A stretch of 64,000 bases of DNA from Prochlorococcus marinus str. GP2 (GCF_000759885.1 NZ_JNAH01000005.1:42242-106241); one strand, 5' to 3'. Positions 39,971-48,026 are shown, numbered from the stretch's first letter. Notes: generated by a model from the sequence alone, not told the origin. Program-made: numbers and translations.

Positions 39971-41416
39971 TTATTTACCTACGACCCATGTATCTTTGCA
40001 TCCTCCCCCTTGAGAAGAATTGACGACTAATGATCCTTTTTTTAATGCTACCCTCGTAAGCCCACCAGGGCTAACCCATGAATCTTTTCCTCTCAAGATA
40101 TATGGTCTTAAATCAACATGACATGGATATAATTCTCCATCACATAACGATGGCACAGTAGATAATTCTAATGTTGGTTGTGCAATGAAATTTCTAGGAT
40201 TTTTTTTTATTTTATAAGCGAATTCTTCTATTTCAGCTGTTGTTGAGTGAGGGCCAATTAACATTCCATATCCACCAGCTTCTGCGACAGACTTAACAAC
40301 AAGTTTTGATAAATTTTCAAGAACATATTCTCGATCCTTTTGGTAATGACAAATATACGTTTCTACATTTTTAATAATAATTTCTTCATCAAGATAATAT
40401 TTAATCATTTTTGGAACAAAAGAATAAATCATTTTGTCATCTGCAATTCCAGTCCCAGGTGCATTTGCTAAAGCAACATGACCTGCTTTAAAAACATCAA
40501 GTAATCCTCTAACACCAAGGCAGGAATCTTTTCTGAAATTAAGAGGATCTAAGAAATCATCATCAATCCTTCTGTAAATGACATCTACTCTTTTTAATCC
40601 AGAGGTGGTTTTTAAATATACATAATCATCATTACAAACTAAGTCATGACCCTGAACTAGTTGGATTCCCATTTCTTGAGCTAAATAACTATGTTCAAAA
40701 TAAGCACTATTAAAAATTCCAGGAGTAAGTAGAACTATTTTGGGTGTATCTGTCCAAACTGCAAGCTCTTGAAGCGTTTTTAAAAGATATGATGGATATT
40801 CATCAATTGGTTTTACTATTCTTCCTGAGAAAAGATTAGGAAAAATATTTTTCATAACTAATCTATTTTCTAAAAAATAAGCAACCCCAGAAGGACATCT
40901 TAAATTATCTTCTAAAACATGCCAATCTCCTTTTCTATCCCTTATTAAATCAAGTCCTGAAATTTGACACCATTTATTTAGTGGAGGTTTAAAACCTATC
41001 ATCTGAGGTCTCCAACCTTCTGAACTCTCTATTAATTCTCTTGGAATTATTCCATCATTAATTATTTTTTGAGAATTGTAAATATCATCTAGAAATAAAT
41101 CAATTGCCTCAAGCCTTTGTTTTAGGCCGTTTTCTAACGTTACCCAATCATCTTTACTAATTATTCTAGGAAGTGGATCAAAAGGTAATATTCTCTCAGT
41201 ACCTTTTAAACCAGTATCGTTTAATCTAAAAGTTGCACCATGTCTTAGTAATAATTTTTTTGCGGCAGAGTGATTCCTGTTTAATTCTTCAAGTCCCATA
41301 TTATCTAAAGATGAAAGAAGTGGAATCAATATTTCTCTTGCAGAGTTAACATTATCCTTAAAGTATTCATCAAAACTATTTTTAGGCTGATAACTTGAAA
41401 ACATATTTTTCATCAT
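39971..41416 (-). CDS. Circularly permuted ATP-grasp type 2 protein
   Basis: A 481-residue protein of the DUF404/DUF407 group. Seen blocks: FDPLPRIISKDDW, GWRPQMIGFKPPL, HVLEDNLRCPSGVAY, NAPGTGIADDKMIYSFVPKM, VVKSVAEAGGYGMLIGP and the C-terminal CHVDLRPYILRGKDSWVSPGGLTRVAL. ATP-grasp enzymes join a carboxylate to an amine or thiol, so this one may make a peptide or amide bond. First gene of the trio with alpha-E and transglutaminase-like proteins, with 1 and 11 bp gaps. The product is unknown. Confidence 0.93.
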   Translation of the reverse strand: MMKNMFSSYQPKNSFDEYFKDNVNSAREILIPLLSSLDNMGLEELNRNHSAAKKLLLRHGATFRLNDTGLKGTERILPFDPLPRIISKDDWVTLENGLKQRLEAIDLFLDDIYNSQKIINDGIIPRELIESSEGWRPQMIGFKPPLNKWCQISGLDLIRDRKGDWHVLEDNLRCPSGVAYFLENRLVMKNIFPNLFSGRIVKPIDEYPSYLLKTLQELAVWTDTPKIVLLTPGIFNSAYFEHSYLAQEMGIQLVQGHDLVCNDDYVYLKTTSGLKRVDVIYRRIDDDFLDPLNFRKDSCLGVRGLLDVFKAGHVALANAPGTGIADDKMIYSFVPKMIKYYLDEEIIIKNVETYICHYQKDREYVLENLSKLVVKSVAEAGGYGMLIGPHSTTAEIEEFAYKIKKNPRNFIAQPTLELSTVPSLCDGELYPCHVDLRPYILRGKDSWVSPGGLTRVALKKGSLVVNSSQGGGCKDTWVVGK

Positions 41417-41540
41417 TTAGTAACTTTTACTTTAGCTTTTTATCTTTATTCGTATTTATGGCTACCAAAAATAATATCTCTTGACTTTATCTATATCATT
41501 ATTTTGATCATTGAAGTATATTTTTTAAAAATCTGAAAAA

Positions 41541-41777
41541 ATGGGTTCTAGCAATTGGCAATTTGTTTTTTTTAGATATTTCGCAAGCTTTCTTTTTATC
41601 CTCTCTCACAGTTTGCTGGTTCTTGATCATCTACCAGTAGGGGCGGCACTTCATGGGCTTGGAGAAGTTTTTATTGCGCCTTGGGCTTTTAGGGAAAGAG
41701 CATGGGATCTTGTTGTTATTGCAGTTTTATTTTTCTTCTTCGATATCTGGGGACTTATAAACACTCCTTGGAATTAA
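41541..41777 (+). CDS. Small conserved membrane protein, unknown
   Basis: A 78-residue protein with two hydrophobic helices (FASFLFILSHSLLVLDHL, and DLVVIAVLFFFFDIWGLI) and a loop rich in conserved-looking residues (HGLGEVFIAPWAFRERAWD). The His in each segment could bind a cofactor, but I do not know the family. It is divergent from the ATP-grasp gene. Confidence 0.7.
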   Translation: MGSSNWQFVFFRYFASFLFILSHSLLVLDHLPVGAALHGLGEVFIAPWAFRERAWDLVVIAVLFFFFDIWGLINTPWN

Positions 41778-41820
41778 CTGATATTATTTATTTACTAATT
41801 CTGCGATAATCATAATAAAG

Positions 41821-42042
41821 ATGAACTCTTATTTTAATCAAATTTATAAAATAATTTTTCTTTTATTACTTTCGAATAATTCCAATTTATATGCACATAA
41901 TTTCTTTAATGGTGGTTGCAAAGAACATTGTGGGGAAAAAGTTAAAGTAATAAATAATAAAAACAAATTAAAAAATATTGATGACCAAATAAATATTGAT
42001 AGTAAAAATTCTTGTTTAAATAAATCACTATGTAGAGGTTGA
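41821..42042 (+). CDS. Small secreted Cys-rich peptide
   Basis: A 73-residue frame with a signal peptide (IIFLLLLSNNSNLYA) and a short mature part of about 46 residues with four Cys: GGCKEHCGE near its start and SCLNKSLCRG at the end. The spacing suggests a metal-binding or disulfide peptide. A GATAATCATAAT sequence about 10 bp upstream resembles half of a Fur/Zur box, which is only suggestive. Confidence 0.55.
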   Translation: MNSYFNQIYKIIFLLLLSNNSNLYAHNFFNGGCKEHCGEKVKVINNKNKLKNIDDQINIDSKNSCLNKSLCRG

Positions 42043-42064
42043 TCTTTTAGATTTTTAAATTGTT

Positions 42065-42340
42065 TTATGAAATTTTTGCTTTGATAATTATCATATAAGT
42101 AATATTTGCTTGATAATTTTTATTAGGAGGATTAATTTGATTTTTAATTGAAAAAATAAAAGTATATATTAACGGTAGAAGTAATGATGACGCAGCAACT
42201 AAAGCAATTATCTGGTTCAATCTAATAAAAGGTTTTTTTACAAGATCCTCTCCACACAAGCCACAAATCAAAGTACCTTTTGAGGATTGTTTTTGGAATT
42301 GATATTTTGGATTGCAATATGGGCAATAATATTGAACCAT
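42065..42340 (-). CDS. Zinc-ribbon membrane protein, unknown
   Basis: A 91-residue protein. The N-terminus is a zinc ribbon of the form CPYC...CGLCG (Cys 6, 9, 26, 29), followed by one membrane helix (IIALVAASSLLLPLIYTFIF) and a short tail. Such small proteins are common in picocyanobacteria and have no assigned role. A perfect palindrome TGATAATTATCA lies within its last codons. Confidence 0.65.
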   Translation of the reverse strand: MVQYYCPYCNPKYQFQKQSSKGTLICGLCGEDLVKKPFIRLNQIIALVAASSLLLPLIYTFIFSIKNQINPPNKNYQANITYMIIIKAKIS

Positions 42341-42396
42341 TTTTAAATTTTATTCTTTTAAACATTATCTATAAAACTGGAAGAAAGTCATCTTAT

Positions 42397-42428
42397 AAAA
42401 AAAAGAGGGCTTATTTAAACCCTCTTTT
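42397..42428 (-). terminator. Rho-independent terminator, best oriented for the minus strand
   Basis: AAAAGAGGG (42401-42409) pairs perfectly with CCCTCTTTT (42420-42428) around a 10-base loop. On the minus strand the hairpin is followed by eight T, on the plus strand by only four. No minus-strand gene ends just upstream of it, so it may end an unrecognised RNA from about 42430-42560, or a long 3' tail of the WD40 operon. Confidence 0.6.
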
Positions 42429-42526
42429 ATCTCTTACTTATATTTTTCCTGAAGTTAAAAACGCACCTAAATCATGGCTCCTTGTTGGTAACTTCTATTA
42501 AGCTAATGCTCACCAAAATTAACTAA

Positions 42527-42691
42527 TTGTCTTTAACTGGGGCAAAAACACTAGAATTAAGCTTGTTTCTTAAAGGGCACCTAAACGATGCAGAAGAAGG
42601 AAGCTTAGACATTAATAAAAAATAATTGGAGCAGTTAATTAAATTAGTTCGGTTCATTCCGAAATTTCAGGCAGGCTATCGATCATTTTGA
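42527..42691 (+). pseudogene. Possible coding remnant with an in-frame stop
   Basis: From a TTG at 42527 the frame reads MSLTGAKTLELSLFLKGHL and on for 32 codons to TAA at 42623; the same frame then continues as LEQLIKLVRFIPKF and stops at 42689. Both halves look like protein rather than random AT-rich frame. It may be a decayed gene of about 54 codons or two unrelated chance frames. The rest of 42341-42898 shows no gene that I can support. Confidence 0.22.
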
Positions 42692-42898
42692 AAGACCTCC
42701 TAGAACTCAACAATATAAAATTAGGAAAATATCTCTCTAAAGACAATCCGTTTTTATACGCATTGCTTTTTAATTAAAAATGTCCGAGAGTAGTAATCAA
42801 TCGTGTTAATTTTTTTGAGATATTTTTAGTAAGTTTTGCTTATTTCTTTTGATATTTAATTCGTCTATCTTAATTTTAAATAATTTAGGAAATCTTTT

Positions 42899-43054
42899 AT
42901 GAATTATTCGAAAGAAGTTAGTAAAACTGATAAATCTAATCCTATAGACGAATATTTTCAATGTCTTTCATATTGCGATATTCACCCAAAAGGGATAGAT
43001 AACGAATGTGAGGTTATTTGTATGGAAAGACATTTAAAAGCTAATTATTGGTAA
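42899..43054 (+). CDS. 51-residue protein with paired CX3C motifs
   Basis: A short ATG-started frame. The protein is soluble and has four Cys in the arrangement CLSYC (22, 26) and CEVIC (37, 41), separated by 10 residues, a helix-hairpin spacing like CX3C proteins that form two disulfides or hold a metal. It lies directly beside the end of the zinc operon. An AGGA site 9 bases before the ATG supports translation. Confidence 0.6.
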   Translation: MNYSKEVSKTDKSNPIDEYFQCLSYCDIHPKGIDNECEVICMERHLKANYW

Positions 43055-43073
43055 TTTTACAAATTTCTACTTT

Positions 43074-44147
43074 TTACTTAAATCCTTTAGAAAAAAGGTT
43101 AGTACGAACTTTAAATTTCCATACATTTACCACGCCTTTTGCATTAACTGCTGCAAGTGCGCAATCATCAGGTCTCCAAGATATTGCCCCTACTAAATCT
43201 CCGGCGAATGCAGCACCAACTGGATCTCCATTACCATCATTTTTTAGGAAACTTGCTACAACAGAACCATCCCTAGATCCTGAGGCTACAAGCATACCTT
43301 TATTTGAAAAGGCTAAACTCGAAATAGGTTCTGTATGGTGACATAGCTCTCCTGGCATAGTCCCTTCTGGACCATTTCCTATAAAACTCCATACCGTAAT
43401 TCTTTCACTGCCACTAGTTGCTAGTAATTTTCCGCTGTCATCAAAAGAAAGATGACTTGGTTTACTAGGATATCCCGTCATCTCTGCATCCATTCCCGTT
43501 GATCTTCTCCAAAAATGAACTGAATTGTCTTGACTCCCACAGGCAACTATATCTCCATCAGGACTTAATTCCATTGATACCAATGATCCTTGCCACTCGA
43601 GTTTTTGATTCGTTTTATTATTAACTACGTCAAAGAATGTTACTCTTCCGTAGCAAGCAGTAGCTAGTTCATTTTTATTTGACCACGTTATTGCACTTAC
43701 TGTGCTTGGATGGTCTTCTGAGATCCATTTCTCTTCACCAACTTCATTAAAAACATATACCTTTTTTGAGGAAGCTATGGCTAGAAATAAACCGTCATTA
43801 GACCACTTGAGGTGTTCTACCCAACCCTTTCCAAGATCAAGAGTTTTAATTACTTTACCTTCGTGACAATTACAAATTTGAACATTCCCATCTTGACCTG
43901 ATGTTGCAAAAATTTCACCCTCTGGATGAATTGCCATTGCTAGTAGACCGCCAGAGTGTGTATTTTCTTTTTTCCAAATAATTTTTCCAGTATCTCCTTC
44001 AAATGCAAAAATACCTCCTGCCACGTCGCCAACAATAAATTGTTTCCCTTTAAGAGCCCAGCCACATGCAATGGCGTAATCGTTAACTTCAGCTGTCCAT
44101 CCTTCATGGAACATGCCTCTTGGACTAAATGGTTCTATATCAGGCAT
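43074..44147 (-). CDS. WD40-repeat protein of the zinc locus
   Basis: A 357-residue beta-propeller with about seven WD-type repeats, such as GGLLAMAIHPEGEIFATSG, LVSMELSPDGDIVACGS, HLSFDDSGKLLATSGS and ISSLAFSNKGMLVASGS. No signal peptide and no other domain, so it is probably a cytosolic scaffold. Its start overlaps the end of the COG0523 GTPase by 13 bases, which means co-expression; a WD40 partner of such a GTPase has no known function. Confidence 0.88.
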   Translation of the reverse strand: MPDIEPFSPRGMFHEGWTAEVNDYAIACGWALKGKQFIVGDVAGGIFAFEGDTGKIIWKKENTHSGGLLAMAIHPEGEIFATSGQDGNVQICNCHEGKVIKTLDLGKGWVEHLKWSNDGLFLAIASSKKVYVFNEVGEEKWISEDHPSTVSAITWSNKNELATACYGRVTFFDVVNNKTNQKLEWQGSLVSMELSPDGDIVACGSQDNSVHFWRRSTGMDAEMTGYPSKPSHLSFDDSGKLLATSGSERITVWSFIGNGPEGTMPGELCHHTEPISSLAFSNKGMLVASGSRDGSVVASFLKNDGNGDPVGAAFAGDLVGAISWRPDDCALAAVNAKGVVNVWKFKVRTNLFSKGFK

Positions 44148-45484
44148 TTATCAAAGCCTTCTTGCATCTCTTTCTCATTTAGATTCCTACCGATAAAAAC
44201 AAGTTGATTTCTACGAGGTTCGTTGCCCCATTCTTTGTCAGGTTGTGCAGTAAATAACATGTGTACTCCTTGGAAAACTATTCGCCTTGGGTTCCCTGAG
44301 TAACTTATGAAACCTTTAGTTCTGAATATGTCTACTCCTTTTTCTGAGAGAAGCCTTCCCATCCAAGTATTTAGTTTTTCTGGATCAACATCTCCAAAAC
44401 GCTCTATAGCAATTGAGCCAACTTCATCATCATGTTCATGCTCTGCTTGCCAAAACCTTTCAGTATTAAATGGAATCTCTTTATTATCCTCACTTTTAAT
44501 GACTTTCATATTGAATTCTTCAGCAGTGTGCTGTGTAAACAAACCTATTTTGGTTGGTTTTTCTATTTTCAGGATGAAGGATTTATTCCCTTTATCATCT
44601 AATTTGAGATTTATATGTTCTCCATATGGGATAGTATTTCTAGGTTCTAAAGTATTAGCTTTTTCTGCATAAAGTCTTACGGAGGATTCAGCACCATCTT
44701 TAAGTTCCTTCTCACTCTCACCTTGGTTAAGGAGAGCTACTAGAGACATTTCTGGATCTGGTCCGTCTTCTAGCATTAATTCATATTTACCTGCATCAAG
44801 ATCGTAAACACCTGTCCATTCAAAAGGATATTCTGGTTCAAGGAATGTTGGCCTGCGTTTAAGGATCTGATCAAGATCAAATGCACTTAGATTTAAGACT
44901 GTTTCAATTGGTACTTTGGCATTCTCGGCTCGAATAATTCGAGTCATTCGGTTCATATCTCTCAACCTCGATTCAAGAGTATTTAGTGCATCATCAGAGA
45001 CTAAATCAGTTTTGTTAAGGACAAGAACATCTGCAAATGCAACTTGTTCTGAACTTTCATCACTCCTTCCTAGTTGCTGATCGATATGTGCAGCATCAAC
45101 TAAAGTCACAATTCCATCAAGAGTAAATTCAGAACTAATCTCTTCATCCATGAAAAATGTCTGTGCAACTGGGCCTGGATCTGCTAATCCTGTCGTTTCT
45201 ACTAAAACATAGTCAAACTTATCTCTTCTTTTCATAAGGTTGCCAAGGACTCTTATTAAATCACCGCGAACAGTACAACAAATGCACCCATTTGACATCT
45301 CAAATACTTCTTCATCGGCATTAATTACGAGACCTTGATCTATACCTACTTCACCGTATTCATTCTCAATTACGGCTATTCTTTTCCCGTGCTCTTCACT
45401 CAATATTCTATTAAGCAAAGTAGTTTTCCCTGAACCTAAAAATCCAGTGAGAATAGTAACGGGAACTTTATCTTTGATGCTCAT
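44135..45484 (-). CDS. COG0523 family GTPase, probable zinc chaperone
   Basis: CobW/COG0523 G3E-type GTPase, 449 residues. Walker A GFLGSGKTT (14-22), the metal-binding CICC at residues 67-70, the ETTGLADP switch, and the base-recognition NKTDL. The C-terminal domain contains EHEHDDE, another metal-ligand stretch, and ends with the family block QLVFIGRNL. COG0523 proteins deliver zinc or cobalt to target proteins; the location between znuA and a WD40 gene, with zur close by, supports a role in zinc limitation. Confidence 0.93.
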   Translation of the reverse strand: MSIKDKVPVTILTGFLGSGKTTLLNRILSEEHGKRIAVIENEYGEVGIDQGLVINADEEVFEMSNGCICCTVRGDLIRVLGNLMKRRDKFDYVLVETTGLADPGPVAQTFFMDEEISSEFTLDGIVTLVDAAHIDQQLGRSDESSEQVAFADVLVLNKTDLVSDDALNTLESRLRDMNRMTRIIRAENAKVPIETVLNLSAFDLDQILKRRPTFLEPEYPFEWTGVYDLDAGKYELMLEDGPDPEMSLVALLNQGESEKELKDGAESSVRLYAEKANTLEPRNTIPYGEHINLKLDDKGNKSFILKIEKPTKIGLFTQHTAEEFNMKVIKSEDNKEIPFNTERFWQAEHEHDDEVGSIAIERFGDVDPEKLNTWMGRLLSEKGVDIFRTKGFISYSGNPRRIVFQGVHMLFTAQPDKEWGNEPRRNQLVFIGRNLNEKEMQEGFDKCLI

Positions 45485-45561
45485 TTACTAATTTTTACTA
45501 AATAAACGATAGTTTAATAATAGTAATAATAAGAAATGAAAACCGTTTTTATTAGAAAAAT

Positions 45562-47106
45562 TTAATCTGAAAGTTTGTTCCATTCAGACTCAAGATTGGA
45601 GCCAGATTCTTTATCACAGCTTCCACCTAATGAATCAACAATTGTACAAGTGTTGTGAACGGCTACTGAAACCGTATTACCATCCATCATCAATCCATCA
45701 ACGAATATTTGATTAGAAGCTAAAGGAACTGAACTTTGTCTACTTAAGTTCCTTAACAACTTAGATGCTGGAATTTGTTCAGGAAATATTGCCTGAACAT
45801 TCTCTTCATTTAACATTTTTAAAGTAGAACTTATGTTGTCTGGCCTTAAGCTTGAGGAGTCTCCAAGAAAGTCAAGTAAACTAATGGTTTCAAAACCAAA
45901 TGCATCCCCGTAGTATTCCATTGCTTTGTGTTTAGAGACAATTACTCTGTTTCCCTCAGGAATAGAGCTTACTTGTTCGACGATCCAACTATCTAAGCCT
46001 TCTAAGAGAGAATCAGCTTTTTCGAATCTTTTATTAATTAGTTTTCTGTCACCTCTATTAAAAACTGAAATATCTTTCTTTAAACTTTTGCTTATAAGAT
46101 CTCCCATTTTTATGATGTTATGTGGATCATGCCAAACATGAGGATCTAGTCCTCCATGGTCATGATGATGATGATGCCCCTCTCCTTCGTCTGGTACTTG
46201 CGCTATTGGTTCTACATCACTATTTGAAACGTCTTTAAAAAAGTGTTGAGTTGCTTCAAACTCAAAAGGCATGTGTTCAGTAAAAAATATATATTGACCA
46301 TCTTCTTTGATATCCACGTTAAAAACAGTACTTTCTTTTCTTTGATCAAAGTTAAGAACAAAAGCTTTATTACTGGCTATCAAAGTACCATCATTTTTTC
46401 TGCTTATTGAGTCTTTAGATCCTAATAGTTCTTTAGCTAAATCTTCAGACCCTTCTATGTCATTAGATTTGAGAATCACCATCTTCATTGCAGGATCTGC
46501 ATATTCTCCATCGACTTTTTCAAATGACCATTTGTAAGAACCCTTAGAAAGTTGGAATTTGCCTGCCCATTCGAAAGCACCCTCAGCGTGATCATCATGT
46601 CCACCATGATCTGAGTGATCGTCGTGACCACCATGATCAGAGTGGTCATCTACCTTAGCTGAATGTTCAGCATGATCGTCATGTCCACCATGGTCTGAGT
46701 GATCATCATTACCTCCATGATCAGAATGATCATCTACGTCTATTGCGCTAACACCTACTACAACAGTATTCTTTTTATTTTCCCAATTTCTCATACTTGG
46801 AGTCATTTCTTTACCAAGAGTAAATACTTTGTCTGCGCTATTTAGTAATTGAGCTTGCCTTGGATTGATCTTTAAGTCATGAACATCTTGTTTTCTATCT
46901 ACTAAGCATGTAACTTCGTCAGATGGTAATGCAATTGATTTAACTAAATCACAAACTAGTGGTTCTACTGCTACGTATGATTTTCCTTTAGCCATAACAT
47001 CCTGCCCAAAACCAGAAAATATAATCGTTCCAGCGATTAGGGAATTTTTAATAATTGACTTGCTCGAACCTGTTCTATTTGTTAAAAGTCTTTTAAAAAT
47101 TGACAT
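45562..47106 (-). CDS. znuA: Zinc ABC transporter substrate-binding protein with an inserted domain
   Basis: Periplasmic zinc-binding protein of the cluster A-1 family. After a signal region (about 1-40), the first lobe begins YVAVEPLVCDLV and holds the His ligand in DVHDLKINP. Residues 125-175 are His/Asp-rich repeats, residues about 176-305 are an extra beta-rich domain (FEWAGKFQLSKGSYKWSF to TEHMPFEFEATQHFF), and a second His run is at 311-318. The ordinary fold resumes with LDPHVWHDPHN (ligand His), SKHKAMEYYG and the C-terminal Cys pair. At 514 residues it is some 200 longer than ordinary ZnuA. It is first in a minus-strand operon with the COG0523 GTPase. Confidence 0.93.
   Translation of the reverse strand: MSIFKRLLTNRTGSSKSIIKNSLIAGTIIFSGFGQDVMAKGKSYVAVEPLVCDLVKSIALPSDEVTCLVDRKQDVHDLKINPRQAQLLNSADKVFTLGKEMTPSMRNWENKKNTVVVGVSAIDVDDHSDHGGNDDHSDHGGHDDHAEHSAKVDDHSDHGGHDDHSDHGGHDDHAEGAFEWAGKFQLSKGSYKWSFEKVDGEYADPAMKMVILKSNDIEGSEDLAKELLGSKDSISRKNDGTLIASNKAFVLNFDQRKESTVFNVDIKEDGQYIFFTEHMPFEFEATQHFFKDVSNSDVEPIAQVPDEGEGHHHHHDHGGLDPHVWHDPHNIIKMGDLISKSLKKDISVFNRGDRKLINKRFEKADSLLEGLDSWIVEQVSSIPEGNRVIVSKHKAMEYYGDAFGFETISLLDFLGDSSSLRPDNISSTLKMLNEENVQAIFPEQIPASKLLRNLSRQSSVPLASNQIFVDGLMMDGNTVSVAVHNTCTIVDSLGGSCDKESGSNLESEWNKLSD
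46582..46734 (-). repeat. Tandem Asp/His-rich repeat inside znuA
   Basis: Two nearly identical 23-residue blocks of the form DDHSDHGGxDDHSDHGGHDD plus HAE occupy residues 125-147 and 153-175, separated by HSAKV. Each block is itself two copies of an eight-residue unit. One Asn-for-His change is the only residue difference between the blocks. The loop can bind several zinc ions. Confidence 0.9.
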
Positions 47107-47130
47107 GAAAAATTATAAAATACTTAAAAA

Positions 47131-47145
47131 TGATAATCATTTTCA
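47131..47145. promoter_or_regulatory. Candidate Zur box between znuA and znuC
   Basis: TGATAATCATTTTCA is a 7-1-7 inverted repeat (TGATAAT / ATTTTCA) with one mismatch to the ideal TGATAAT-n-ATTATCA of Zur operators. It lies 25 bp upstream of the znuA start and about 98 bp upstream of znuC, so it could close both promoters when zinc is sufficient. The zur gene is only 1 kb away. Confidence 0.75.
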
Positions 47146-47181
47146 TTATACCTGACAAGCAAAGGTATCAAATGTTATGAA

Positions 47182-47204
47182 AATAATACGCAATTTGTAT
47201 TATT
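47182..47204. promoter_or_regulatory. Second dyad upstream of znuC
   Basis: AATAATAC (47182-47189) and GTATTATT (47197-47204) form a perfect 8-bp inverted repeat with a 7-base spacer, 38 bp before the znuC start codon. It is unlike the Zur box and could be another operator or a promoter-region coincidence in AT-rich DNA. Confidence 0.35.
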
Positions 47205-47242
47205 GGTAAGCTTGTAAAGTGACTTTTTAAAAGATCAATATA

Positions 47243-48013
47243 ATGGCTACTTTAGTCGCTGAAAATTTAACCTTTGCATACACAAAAAAAAGTAAGCCAG
47301 CTTTGAATAAGGTATCGGTTGAGATTAAACCTGGAACTCTAACAGCGTTAGTTGGCCCAAACGGCGCTGGTAAATCAACTCTTTTGAGAATATTGCAAGG
47401 ACAAAATACTCCAGATAAAGGCGAAATAAAAATTGATGGTGAAAATTTATATAGATCTAGAGCTCTTGTGGCACTTATGCCTCAAAGAAGTTCTATGAAT
47501 TGGAAGTTCCCCATTACAGTTGAAAAATTGGTATCTCTTGGTCAAATAAAGTATTCAAAATCAAGAAGTAATAACCCCTTTCAAATTAAGACTCTTCTAG
47601 CATATCCTAATTCTTGGATTAATAAATGTTGTGAATTAGAGGCAACAATGCAAAGAGTAGGCATTGCAAATTTGGCTAATAGAAGACTCGATTCTCTTTC
47701 AGGAGGACAGCAGCAAAGAGCTCTATTAGCAAAAACTCTTATGTCCCCTGCAAAAATATTTCTTTTAGATGAACCTTGTGCAGCTTTGGACCCACCTGCA
47801 AAGGAAGATTTTCTAAAAATTGTTCGTCAACTTGCGGATGCGGGACTTTCTTTGCTCGTAAGTAGCCATGATTGGGGCGAGTCTTTAAATAAATATGATC
47901 AAGTAATCGTACTTGATAAAAGTGTTTTGGCAGTTGGTAGTCCTGACCAAATAAAAGATAAATTAGAGGCTATAAACATTAGCTCTATAAACGAAAATAA
48001 TTTCTGTGATTAG
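47243..48013 (+). CDS. znuC: Zinc ABC transporter ATP-binding protein
   Basis: ATPase of the zinc importer, 256 residues. Walker A GPNGAGKSTLL, Q loop MPQRSSMNW, signature LSGGQQQRALLAKTL, Walker B IFLLDEPCAALDPP and the switch His in SSHDWGES are all intact. It is divergent from znuA across the Zur box and is followed by zur on the opposite strand. Confidence 0.95.
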   Translation: MATLVAENLTFAYTKKSKPALNKVSVEIKPGTLTALVGPNGAGKSTLLRILQGQNTPDKGEIKIDGENLYRSRALVALMPQRSSMNWKFPITVEKLVSLGQIKYSKSRSNNPFQIKTLLAYPNSWINKCCELEATMQRVGIANLANRRLDSLSGGQQQRALLAKTLMSPAKIFLLDEPCAALDPPAKEDFLKIVRQLADAGLSLLVSSHDWGESLNKYDQVIVLDKSVLAVGSPDQIKDKLEAINISSINENNFCD

Positions 48014-48026
48014 AAAATGTTCCTTT

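Noticed and set aside
42280..42501. Plus-strand open frame of 73 codons overlapping the zinc-ribbon gene start and the terminator
   Set aside because: It runs through a strong terminator hairpin and covers the promoter of the zinc-ribbon gene on the other strand; the composition is not protein-like.
42600..42720. Possible glutamine (glnA-type) riboswitch because of GTTCGGTTCATTCCG
   Set aside because: The conserved core and the paired helices of that class could not be laid out, and no nitrogen-related gene follows.
44307..44672. Plus-strand open frame of 121 codons antisense to the COG0523 gene
   Set aside because: Shadow of a well-conserved gene with intact GTPase motifs.
46582..46734. 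CRISPR-like direct repeats
   Set aside because: The repeats are in frame inside znuA and encode Asp/His blocks; spacers are not unique sequences.
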